This document shows, one piece after another, positions 11,927 to 19,899 of a DNA stretch of 64,000 nt. The notes below the pieces were generated by a model. The model had not been told where the DNA came from and searched no databases. It saw only the letters and a list, made by a program, of their open reading frames with translations. Source of the DNA: Streptomyces sp. NBC_00775 (GTDB lineage Bacteria > Actinomycetota > Actinomycetes > Streptomycetales > Streptomycetaceae); assembly GCF_036347135.1 (NCBI RefSeq), contig NZ_CP108938.1, forward strand, positions 8,494,001-8,558,000. The letters run 5' to 3'. How positions within the stretch are numbered: the stretch's first letter is position 1; each line of letters starts with the position of its first letter. A program made the position numbers and the translations under genes.

Positions 11927-12955
11927 TCAGCCGCCCGTCAGGGGGCGGGCCGAGGTCGTCGTGGTCGCGCGCGGCACCCGGTCCGCGTGCGGCGGGCGGC
12001 GGCTGCCGACCGGGGTCACCGGGGTGCGCTCGGAGCGGGCCAGGTGCGGCCCGGGGGCCAGGTAGACGGGCGCCCGGGGCGAGCGGCCGGTACCGACCGT
12101 CTCGCGGGCCGGCACCTCCTCGTCCGCGCCGATGGGCTGCGTGACCATGACGGGCGCGCCGACCGGCGAAGGGGCCGGAGCCGGGGCCGTACGGCCGCCA
12201 CGGGCGCGCCAGGCGTCGCGGAGCGTGAAGAGCCCGGCTTCGGCGCGGGCGATCAGCGGCTCGACCCACGGCAGCGCCAGCAGGATCAGCAGACCCGCGG
12301 CCCAGCCCAGGAGCACATCGCTCAGCCAGTGCGTACCGAGGTACACGGTGGTGAGGCCGACGCCGAGCGAGGTCACGGCGGACAGCGCGGACAGCCAGCG
12401 TCTGGCCCTCGGGGTCGAGGCCAGATAGGCCAGGATTCCCCAGGTCACGACGGCATTGGCGGTGTGGCCCGACGGGAATATATCGCCGCCGAGTCCCATC
12501 TCGTTCGAGCCGATCGTGATGGCGTAGTGCGGGCCGAGGCGGCCCATGCCGAGCTTGGCGGCGCCGACCGTGATGTTGAGCAGCAGCAGCGAGGCGCCCA
12601 GGGTGAGCAGCGGGCGCAGGGTGTGCTGCCGCCAGGAGCGCCAGCCCAGCCAGGCGGCGACCATCACGGCGGTGGGGCCACGCTGGCCGAGCACCACGTA
12701 GTAGTCGAGGAACGCGTGGATCTCCGGCCACTGCTGATAGGGCCGGAAGAACATGACCTGCCAGTCGAACCGGACCAGCCACGACGTGATCGCCACGGCC
12801 CACACAATGGCCACGTAGAAGGCCAGGGTGGCTCCGAAGAGCACAACCCTGTGCCGGCTCATCTTCGGCACATCGATGTGGGCCGGTCGTTCCGGCTCAC
12901 GGTCCAGCCGGGCGAAGACCCGGTCCAGACGGGTGAGGTTTCGTTCGGTACGCAC
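11927..12955 (-). CDS. PAP2-family membrane phosphatase
   Basis: 342 aa with about five to six membrane helices; family members dephosphorylate phosphatidate, undecaprenyl pyrophosphate or phosphatidylglycerol phosphate. The PAP2 core spans about residues 90-225. PSGHT (161-165) carries the catalytic His. The third motif is TTVYLGTHWLSD, giving His209 and Asp213, but Thr203 stands where the usual Arg of SRx5Hx3D occurs. The first motif is KLGMGRLGP rather than Kx6RP. The C-terminal 100 residues are a Pro/Ala/Arg-rich cytoplasmic tail. The substitutions make activity uncertain. Start ATG is at 12955. Confidence 0.85.
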   Translation of the reverse strand: MRTERNLTRLDRVFARLDREPERPAHIDVPKMSRHRVVLFGATLAFYVAIVWAVAITSWLVRFDWQVMFFRPYQQWPEIHAFLDYYVVLGQRGPTAVMVAAWLGWRSWRQHTLRPLLTLGASLLLLNITVGAAKLGMGRLGPHYAITIGSNEMGLGGDIFPSGHTANAVVTWGILAYLASTPRARRWLSALSAVTSLGVGLTTVYLGTHWLSDVLLGWAAGLLILLALPWVEPLIARAEAGLFTLRDAWRARGGRTAPAPAPSPVGAPVMVTQPIGADEEVPARETVGTGRSPRAPVYLAPGPHLARSERTPVTPVGSRRPPHADRVPRATTTTSARPLTGG

Positions 12956-13163
12956 TCAATCGACGTTACAGCGAGTGAGCTGTGTTCCAGGCCGATTCAC
13001 TCGCTTTGTGATGACGATGTGATGTGGGATTCCTCTCAGAACCATGTTTATTTCCAATGAATCCCTTAATCATCAGTGAGCGGACTCTTCAATTCCATTG
13101 ATCGCGCACAGCGTGGCTTTATGGCGCTTATATATTCGTTCACCGAATCCTGGTATGGAATTC
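12956..13163. other. AT-rich intergenic patch between PAP2 and mannosyltransferase genes
   Basis: Markedly lower G+C than its surroundings, with ATATATTC and TTATTTCC. It holds an inverted repeat AATTCCAT (13091-13098)/ATGGAATT (13155-13162). It includes the PAP2 promoter region. No coding frame survives inspection. Confidence 0.45.
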
Positions 13164-14345
13164 TCACGGGGGACCGGAGCCGTTCAGCCAGAAGGCCCCG
13201 TAGACCGCCGAGGCCACCGCCACCCCGCCGAGCACCAGCGCTGACCTGGACGTACGCAGCCGGGCCAGGGGCAGGGCGAGGGGGAGCAGCAGGGGGAAGG
13301 CGGGCAGCAGGAGGCGCGGCTTCGAGCCGAAGTAGCTCGACGCGCACAGGGCGAGCGCGGTGACGACCCCCGCGTACACCAGCAGCGGCAGGGGTTGACC
13401 TTGCCGTACGCACGTCACGTACAGCCAGACGATCAGCGCGACCCCGACGATCAGCCCGACACCGGCCAGGGCCGACGGGAACGACGTGAACTTGTCGCCG
13501 ACGAAGCGGGCGAAGGCGTAACCGCCGTCGAAGCCGTTGCGCCAGCCCGCCTGGACGTCGAGATAGCCGAGCGGGCCCTTGCCCGTGCGGTGGCCGACCC
13601 ACAGCACGTAGCCGGCGGCGCCGAGGGGCGCGAGGAGCATGCCGAGGGCGCGCCGCCACGCCGGTGCGCCCCCCGGCCGGAGCGCGCTCCGGTCCCGTAC
13701 GGAATCTCCCGCGAACGAGGTAATCGCCGCCACCCACAAGGCCGCGACCACCGCGATGCCCACCGGGCGGGTCAGCCCGGCGAGCGCGGCGAGCAGGCCC
13801 GCGGTCAGCCAGCGGCCGGTCAGCACCGCGTAGAGCGACCAGGCGGCGAGCGCAGTGAAGAGGGACTCGCTGTACGCCATCGACTGCACGATGCCGACGG
13901 GCAGCACCGCCCACACGAGCACGGTGCAGACGCCGGCCCGGCGCCCGTACACGTGGTCCGCGACGGCGAAGATCCCCCAGGCCGCGGCGAGTGAGGCGAG
14001 CGTGCTGACCAGCAGGCCCGCGTCCGCGTACGACAACGGTGTGACCGCCGCGACGAGCCGCTCCAGCCACGGCAGCAGCGGGAAGAACGCGAGGTTCGAG
14101 TGGACGTCGCCGTTCGGGAGGCGCACCTCGTAGCCATAGCCGAGCTCGGCGACGCGGGTGTACCAGAGCGCGTCCCAGCGGGCCGTCAGCAGCGTGTGGG
14201 CGCTCTTGTCGTTCGCCGCGCTCCACAGGGCGAGCGCGGCGAGGCCCAGGGCGCGGACGGCCGCGTATCCCAGCAGGGCGGGCGCGGCCCGGCGCAGGGC
14301 GCCCGTGCGGGGCGGCGTCGCGACAGGCGTCTCAAGATCGGTCAC
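13164..14345 (-). CDS. PIG-V/GT-C-type membrane mannosyltransferase
   Basis: 393 aa from the GTG at 14345. Multi-pass membrane protein with the GT-C signature region TARWDALWYTRVAELGYGYE (about residues 50-70), followed by SNLAFFPLLPWLERL, the pattern of the PIG-V family (GPI mannosyltransferase II) and of the actinobacterial COG5542 proteins. Later blocks LTGRW...GLTRPVGI and YFGSKPRLLLPAFPLL are typical of polyprenyl-phosphate-sugar-dependent enzymes. GATAAT ends 7 nt before this GTG, so the message may be leaderless; GTG at 14366 is the alternative. Probable substrate is polyprenyl-phospho-mannose; the acceptor is unknown. Confidence 0.78.
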   Translation of the reverse strand: MTDLETPVATPPRTGALRRAAPALLGYAAVRALGLAALALWSAANDKSAHTLLTARWDALWYTRVAELGYGYEVRLPNGDVHSNLAFFPLLPWLERLVAAVTPLSYADAGLLVSTLASLAAAWGIFAVADHVYGRRAGVCTVLVWAVLPVGIVQSMAYSESLFTALAAWSLYAVLTGRWLTAGLLAALAGLTRPVGIAVVAALWVAAITSFAGDSVRDRSALRPGGAPAWRRALGMLLAPLGAAGYVLWVGHRTGKGPLGYLDVQAGWRNGFDGGYAFARFVGDKFTSFPSALAGVGLIVGVALIVWLYVTCVRQGQPLPLLVYAGVVTALALCASSYFGSKPRLLLPAFPLLLPLALPLARLRTSRSALVLGGVAVASAVYGAFWLNGSGPP

Positions 14346-14623
14346 GGGCTCGATTATCGACGCCACCCGGAACCGGCACCGACGGCACTCGGAACCGACC
14401 GGCCCCGCGGGGCGTGGTGCACCAGGGGGAGCGTGGCGCACACCACACGTTCGGCCAGGGGAACGTGAGAGGTCTGCCACGCGTCATTGGCGGGAACTCG
14501 CGTACGCTGACGGCTCACTCGCCTTTGTTGCGTGGGCCCGGGATTCCGCTCTCCAGGCCGCAGCCCCAGGGAGTCCCCACCCTGCGGTCCGCCGAACGCG
14601 AGGGAACCTCTGGAGGTACGTAC

Positions 14624-16228
14624 ATGTCCGGGACGACCACGGCCGCTGCGCGATGCCGTCGGGAGACCGGGGCCGGTGCCAACCGCTGGGTCGTCCTCGT
14701 CGTTCTGTGCGTCAGCCTGTTGCTGGTCGCCCTCGACGCCACCGTGCTGCATGTGGCGGTGCCCGCCGTCACCGAGGACCTCAAGCCCGGCGCGATAGAA
14801 CTGCTCTGGATCGTCGACGTCTACCCGCTCGTCTGCGCCTCGCTGCTGATCCTCTTCGGCACGCTGGGTGACCGCGTCGGCCGCAGACGGGTTCTTCTTC
14901 TCGGATACGGGCTTTTCGGCGTCGCTTCGGGGATCGCCGCGCTCGCCGACAACGCCCAGGTCCTCATCGGCGCCCGCGCCCTGCTCGGCGTCGGCGGCGC
15001 CATGATCATGCCCGCGACGCTGTCCATCCTGCGCCAGGTCTTTCCCGACCGGCGGGAGCGGGCGCTCGCGATCGGCATCTGGAGCGCGGTCGCCGCGGTG
15101 GGCGCGGCCGTGGGGCCGCTGCTCGGAGGCTTCCTCCTGGAGCACTTCTGGTGGGGGTCGGTCTTCCTCATCAACATTCCGCTGATGCTGATCAGCCTGC
15201 CGATCGGGCGGCTGCTGCTGCCCGAGTCTCGGGGTGACCGCAACGGTCCCTGGGATGTGGTGGGCGCCCTGATGGCCGCCGCCGGACTCTTCGGAATCGT
15301 CCTCGGCGTGAAGCGGCTCGGTGGCGGTGAGGCGCCCTTCGGCCCCTTCACGCTGGTGCCGCTGCTCGTGGGCGGTGCGCTGATGGCCGGGTTCGTACGG
15401 CGGCAGCGGCGGCGTGCGCAGCCGCTGGTCGATCTGCGGATGTTCTCGCGGCCCGCGTTCAGTACGTCGGTGGGGTGCATCGTCCTCGCCATGCTCGCCC
15501 TGGTCGGGCTGGAGCTGATCGCCGCGCAGTACTTGCAGCTCGTGCTCGGACTGTCGCCGCTGGAGACCGGGCTGCGGCTGCTGCCGCTCACCGTCGCGGC
15601 GATGGCCTCCGGGCTCGCCGGGGCGAAGATGCTGCGGCGGTTCGGGCCGCGGGCGATGGTCTGCTTCGGGTTCTGTCTCACCGCGGCCGCGGTGGTGACG
15701 CTCACGGCGATGGGCGGGGACGACAACACCGGGCTGCTGCTCTTCGGGTTCATCCTGCTGGGGTTCGGGCTGGAGACGACACTCTTCGGGGCGTACGAGT
15801 CGATGCTGAGCGAGGCGCCGCCGGCTCAGGCGGGTGGGGCCGCGGCGATCGGTGAGACCTCGTACCAGCTGGGTGCGGGGATCGGCATCGCGCTGCTGGG
15901 GAGCGTGATGAACAGGGCGTACGCGCCCGGGCTGGCCTCCGTACCCGGGGTCTCGGCGGGGGATTCCGCTGCTGCGGGCCACTCGCTGGGGGAGGCGTAC
16001 GACGTCGCTGCGCGGCTTGGCGGGGCTCGTGGGGATGCCCTGCGGCATGCGGCTCGGGACTCTTTTGTGCACGGGCTGCATGTGACGCTGCTGGTCAGTG
16101 CGGGGTTGTTGCTGCTGGGCGCGGTGATGGCGTTGCGGTTGCCCCGGGTCATGGAGTGCGGGGCGCCTGCGGCGGGCCCGGCCATTCCTGCGCCCAGGGA
16201 TGTCGCAGAGTCCCGCGTGTCGGCGTAG
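14624..16228 (+). CDS. MFS drug-export permease, DHA2 (14-helix) type
   Basis: A 534-aa inner-membrane proton antiporter resembling QacA/SmvA. Motif A is GTLGDRVGRRRVLLLG, motif B is ARALLGVGGAMIMPATLS, and the antiporter motif is IGIWSAVAAVGAAVGPLLGGFLLEHF. GGAGG at 14612 fixes the ATG at 14624; the upstream in-frame extension is not needed. A 278-bp region separates it from the divergent mannosyltransferase gene. An operator-like palindrome lies downstream rather than upstream and no local TetR gene is seen, so regulation is unknown. Substrate not predictable. Confidence 0.9.
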   Translation: MSGTTTAAARCRRETGAGANRWVVLVVLCVSLLLVALDATVLHVAVPAVTEDLKPGAIELLWIVDVYPLVCASLLILFGTLGDRVGRRRVLLLGYGLFGVASGIAALADNAQVLIGARALLGVGGAMIMPATLSILRQVFPDRRERALAIGIWSAVAAVGAAVGPLLGGFLLEHFWWGSVFLINIPLMLISLPIGRLLLPESRGDRNGPWDVVGALMAAAGLFGIVLGVKRLGGGEAPFGPFTLVPLLVGGALMAGFVRRQRRRAQPLVDLRMFSRPAFSTSVGCIVLAMLALVGLELIAAQYLQLVLGLSPLETGLRLLPLTVAAMASGLAGAKMLRRFGPRAMVCFGFCLTAAAVVTLTAMGGDDNTGLLLFGFILLGFGLETTLFGAYESMLSEAPPAQAGGAAAIGETSYQLGAGIGIALLGSVMNRAYAPGLASVPGVSAGDSAAAGHSLGEAYDVAARLGGARGDALRHAARDSFVHGLHVTLLVSAGLLLLGAVMALRLPRVMECGAPAAGPAIPAPRDVAESRVSA

Positions 16229-16438
16229 TTCCTCCCACCCACGCACCGCCCGATCGGCCCGCTTGAAGGGTGGACCTCTCCTGTGGGGGTGACCCATCGT
16301 CGGCGTCCGCGCGTCCGCGGTAGCGGCGGGAGAACCCCCGCACACCACTCCCTGCCCGAACCGACAGCCGCCGACGGCGGGGCACCCCCACGGGACTGGA
16401 CGTGCGGGACACTGCGTCGTAACGTCGGGGCGAGCCGT

Positions 16439-16455
16439 AACTAGCGGTGCTAGTT
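16439..16455. promoter_or_regulatory. 17-bp perfect palindrome before acyl-CoA dehydrogenase gene
   Basis: AACTAGC-GGT-GCTAGTT lies 24 bp upstream of the ATG and overlaps the probable promoter. Size and symmetry are those of a TetR-family operator. No regulator gene lies next to it. Confidence 0.6.
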
Positions 16456-16478
16456 TTTAGTGTGCCGGAGGTTGTCGT

Positions 16479-17669
16479 ATGTCCGCGTCATCGAAGCTCC
16501 CGCCCTTCGACCCCGCTGATCCGCTGGGTATCGACGATCTTCTGGACGCGGAGGACCTGGCCATCCGCGACACCGTGCGGACGTGGGCCGCGGACCGGGT
16601 ACTGCCCTACGTCGCCGAGTGGTACGAGAAGGGCGAGCTCCCCGGGATCCGCGAACTGGCGCGGGAGCTGGGCGGGATCGGGGCGCTCGGGATGTCGCTC
16701 CAGGGCTATGGGTGCGCGGGAGCCAGCGCGGTGCAGTACGGGCTGGCCTGTCTGGAGCTCGAGGCCGCCGACTCCGGGATTCGCTCGCTCGTGTCCGTAC
16801 AGGGCTCGCTCGCCATGTACGCCATTCACCGGTTCGGCAGCGAAGAGCAGAAGCAGCGGTGGCTGCCCTCCATGGCCTCCGGCGATGTCATCGGGTGCTT
16901 CGGGCTCACCGAACCCGACCACGGTTCCGACCCCGGCTCCATGCGGACGTACGCCAAGCGCGACGGCGGTGACTGGGTCCTCAACGGGCGGAAGATGTGG
17001 ATCACCAATGGGTCCGTGGCCGGTGTCGCCGTCGTCTGGGCTCAGACCGACGACGGCATCCGCGGGTTCGTCGTGCCCACCGGCCTGCCCGGGTTCTCCG
17101 CCCCCGAGATCAAGCACAAGTGGTCCCTGCGCGCCAGCGTGACCAGCGAGCTCGTCCTCGATGACGTACGGCTGCCCGCCGACGCCGTGCTGCCGGACGT
17201 GACCGGGCTGAAGGGGCCGCTCAGCTGTCTCTCGCACGCGCGGTACGGGATCGTGTGGGGTGCCATGGGTGCCGCGCGGTCCAGCTTCGAGACCGCCGTG
17301 GAGTACGCGAAGACGCGCGAGCAGTTCGGGCGGCCCATCGGCGGCTTCCAGCTCACCCAGGCCAAGCTCGCCGACATGGCGGTCGAGCTGCACAAGGGGA
17401 TTCTGCTCGCCCATCACCTGGGGCGGCGCATGGACGCGGGACGGCTCCGTCCCGAACAGGTCAGCTTCGGCAAGCTCAACAACGTACGAGAGGCGATCGA
17501 GATCTGCCGGACCGCCCGTACCATCCTCGGCGCCAACGGGATTTCCCTCGAATACCCCGTGATGCGGCACGCCACGAACCTGGAGTCGGTGCTCACTTAC
17601 GAGGGCACCGTCGAAATGCATCAACTCGTGCTGGGCAAGGCGCTCACCGGACTGGATGCCTTCCGCTAG
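16479..17669 (+). CDS. Acyl-CoA dehydrogenase, glutaryl-CoA dehydrogenase-like
   Basis: A 396-aa FAD enzyme of about the full family length. The N-terminal helical domain contains TWAADRVLPYVAEWYEKGELP. FAD/substrate blocks are CFGLTEPDHGSDPGSM and VLNGRKMWITNGSVA. The catalytic Glu sits in TYEGTVEMHQLVLGKALTG. The DPGSM segment, SHARYGIVWGAMGAA and the YEGT ending are closest to glutaryl-CoA dehydrogenases, which act in lysine/tryptophan breakdown, converting glutaryl-CoA to crotonyl-CoA. CCGGAGG (16467 region) precedes the ATG. The gene stands alone between an operator palindrome and a bidirectional terminator. Substrate assignment is from pattern memory. Confidence 0.9.
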   Translation: MSASSKLPPFDPADPLGIDDLLDAEDLAIRDTVRTWAADRVLPYVAEWYEKGELPGIRELARELGGIGALGMSLQGYGCAGASAVQYGLACLELEAADSGIRSLVSVQGSLAMYAIHRFGSEEQKQRWLPSMASGDVIGCFGLTEPDHGSDPGSMRTYAKRDGGDWVLNGRKMWITNGSVAGVAVVWAQTDDGIRGFVVPTGLPGFSAPEIKHKWSLRASVTSELVLDDVRLPADAVLPDVTGLKGPLSCLSHARYGIVWGAMGAARSSFETAVEYAKTREQFGRPIGGFQLTQAKLADMAVELHKGILLAHHLGRRMDAGRLRPEQVSFGKLNNVREAIEICRTARTILGANGISLEYPVMRHATNLESVLTYEGTVEMHQLVLGKALTGLDAFR

Positions 17670-17690
17670 ACCCGGTCGAAGATCCGGCGG

Positions 17691-17715
17691 GGCAGGGCCG
17701 GTGAGCGGCCCTGCC
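17691..17715. terminator. Bidirectional terminator between ACAD and sepF
   Basis: GGCAGGGCC/GGCCCTGCC, 9 bp with loop GGTGAGC, directly abutting the sepF stop codon region and 22 bp past the dehydrogenase stop. Confidence 0.65.
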
Positions 17716-18153
17716 TCAGCTCTGGTTGAAGAAACCGTCCGTCTGACGGCCCGCGGCCTCGCCGCTGACGATCTCCGTGTTGGCAGGGGTCAGCAGGAAG
17801 ACACGGGTGGCGACCCGCTCGATCGTGCCGCGCAGACCGAAGGTCAGGCCGGCCGCGAAGTCCACCACGCGCTTGGCGTCGGCGGCCTCCATGGACGTGA
17901 GGTTGATGATGACCGGGACACCGTCCCGGAAGAGTTCGCCGATACCGCGTGCGTCCCGGAAACTGTCCGGGGTGACCGTGCCGATCCGGCGGCCCTTTTC
18001 CTCCGCCGTCTCGGACGCGACCTTCACGCGCGGGTCGGTGACCCAGGCATCGCCGGATTCCTGACCCTCGGCGTAGTCGTCGTCGTAGTAACGCTCGTCA
18101 TCGTTGTCGTCGACGAGGCCAAGCCAGGCACTCGCCTTGCGCACCGATCCCAT
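17716..18153 (-). CDS. sepF: SepF-family cell-division protein (paralogue)
   Basis: 145 aa. The N-terminal amphipathic segment ([16 protein letters not shown]) can bind membrane. An acidic, Asp/Tyr/Glu-rich linker follows. The SepF core (about residues 55-140; [65 protein letters not shown]) forms the FtsZ-binding dimer. Streptomyces carry several SepF-like proteins. This one is not next to ftsZ, so it is probably one of the auxiliary copies known to affect septation. The ATG at 18153 is preceded by GAGGAGGCG. Convergent with the dehydrogenase gene. Confidence 0.92.
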   Translation of the reverse strand: MGSVRKASAWLGLVDDNDDERYYDDDYAEGQESGDAWVTDPRVKVASETAEEKGRRIGTVTPDSFRDARGIGELFRDGVPVIINLTSMEAADAKRVVDFAAGLTFGLRGTIERVATRVFLLTPANTEIVSGEAAGRQTDGFFNQS

Positions 18154-18443
18154 GGACGCCTCCTCTCACAGCGGTCTTTCTTGCTTTCCGCATCCCCATG
18201 GTCGTCCATGATGCGGATGTCGCGCCAAGTGGATAGACGCCGCGCGGGGGTTTCGTGACGGTACTGGTGCACAGCGAATACGTCGAGAGCCCGCGCGCCC
18301 CAAGGGTCTTGCTGTGTACGGCTGCTGACTGAGAGTGAAATATGATTCTCGACGGCGTTCGGGTGATGGGCGGGGCGTACGGGTGAACGGGGTGGTCGAT
18401 ACGATGCCGCAGCTCAACGTCGTACGCATCACGGGGGAGTGTC

Positions 18444-19700
18444 GTGTTCGGGATCGTCAGGCCATGCAGTCACCGCCTCGGTGAAGGGCTCAAGACGCAG
18501 TGGATGGCGCATTTGTGCGGGCTGTGCCTCGCGCTGCGCGGGGACCACGGTCAGTTCGCTCGGATTGTCACTAACTATGACGGGCTGCTGATATCGGTTT
18601 TGACGGAGGCTCAGGCCGAGCGCGCCACCGGGTGGCGGCGTACGGCGGGACCGTGCCCGTTGCGCGGTATGCGGACCGCGTCCGTCGCCCAGGGCGAGGG
18701 CGCACGGCTCGCCGCCGCCGTCTCGCTGGTGCTCGCCTCGGCGAAGGTGCGCGACCACGTCGCCGACGGGGACGGGCTGTTGGCCCGCAAGCCCGTGGCG
18801 CTCGCCGCGCGCCGGGTCGCCGCGAGCTGGGGCAAGGCGGGTGCGCGGACCGGCTCCGACGTCGGCTTCGACACCGCCGTACTCGTCGACGCCGTGGACC
18901 GGCAGCTCGGCATCGAGGCGCTGGCCGGGACCGGCACCCCGCTGCTGACGGTCACCGAACCGACCGAGACCGCCACCGCCGCGGCCTTCGCGCACACCGC
19001 CGTACTGGCCGGGCGCCCCGGCAACGCCGAGCCGCTCGCCGAGGCCGGACGGCTCTTCGGACGGCTCGCGCATCTCCTGGACGCCGTGGAGGACAAGGAA
19101 ACTGACGCCGCGTCGGGGGCCTGGAACCCGCTGACGGCCACGGGGACGCCGCTGGCCGAGGCCCGGCGGCTCGCCGATGACGCCTTGCACGGGATACGGC
19201 TCGCGCTGCGCGAGGTCGAGTTCACCGACGGCAAGCTGGCGCATCTGCTGCTCGCGCATGAGCTGGGGCGGTCGGTGGACCGTGCGTTCGGGACGGCGGG
19301 ATGCGGCCACTCCCATGAAGGCTCACCCGAGGGCTCGCACGGAGGCTCACCCGAGGGCTCCTTCGGTCCGCCGCAGCATGGCGGACCGTACAGCCCGCAG
19401 AGCCCTCAGGGCCCGTACGATCCACGGAATCCGTACGCCGGCGGTGGCAACCCCTTCGGCGGCGGGCCCTCCTTCCAGCCGCCGGGGCCGGGCAAGCGGG
19501 GCTTCTGGGCCGGGTGCGCGGCCGCGATCGGGCTGTGCTGCACCTGCAAGGTGTGCTGCGCCGACGAATTCGAGGGGCCGTGGTCACGCAAGAAGCGCGA
19601 GGGGTGTCTCAGCGACTGCGACTGTGACTGCAACTGTTGCGAGGCCTGCGAGTGCTGCGAATGCTGTGAGTGCTGCTCGGCCTGCGACTGCGGACTGTGA
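18444..19700 (+). CDS. DUF5685-type protein with 21-cysteine tail
   Basis: 418 aa, function unknown. The N-terminal domain begins MFGIVRPCSHRLGEGLKTQWMAHLCGLCLALR, a conserved block with a Cys-His pair and CxxC-like cysteines found in actinobacterial DUF5685 proteins. A helical middle (about 50-285) follows, then a Gly/Pro/Ser/His-rich linker (SPEGSHGGSPEGS...). The last 62 residues hold 21 cysteines in CC, CxC and ECC runs (CLSDCDCDCNCCEACECC). The density suggests metal or Fe-S binding, or a heavily cross-linked structure. GTG at 18444 follows GGGGGAG at 18433. It lies alone between sepF (divergent) and the conservon. Confidence 0.8.
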   Translation: MFGIVRPCSHRLGEGLKTQWMAHLCGLCLALRGDHGQFARIVTNYDGLLISVLTEAQAERATGWRRTAGPCPLRGMRTASVAQGEGARLAAAVSLVLASAKVRDHVADGDGLLARKPVALAARRVAASWGKAGARTGSDVGFDTAVLVDAVDRQLGIEALAGTGTPLLTVTEPTETATAAAFAHTAVLAGRPGNAEPLAEAGRLFGRLAHLLDAVEDKETDAASGAWNPLTATGTPLAEARRLADDALHGIRLALREVEFTDGKLAHLLLAHELGRSVDRAFGTAGCGHSHEGSPEGSHGGSPEGSFGPPQHGGPYSPQSPQGPYDPRNPYAGGGNPFGGGPSFQPPGPGKRGFWAGCAAAIGLCCTCKVCCADEFEGPWSRKKREGCLSDCDCDCNCCEACECCECCECCSACDCGL

Positions 19701-19899
19701 CGGTCGCGGCGGTCGGCGTATACGAGTGCGGACGCCGCCGTGCCGTCACGCGGGGCTGACCTGCGGGTCGGCAGGGGCTGTGTTTCGGGAGGGTAAAACA
19801 AAAACATGATCGGGTGACCGGGGTCCCGTGAAGGTCGTTGGTCCGGCGCAGAACCATTTCTGCCCTGCCAGCAACCCGTCCTCCCCATAAGGCACTTCA

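Noticed and set aside
13076..13363. Plus-strand frame starting SGLFNSIDRAQRGF in the AT-rich patch
   Set aside because: Natural-looking for only about 30 codons, then turns into Arg/Pro shadow of the mannosyltransferase gene. No ribosome site.
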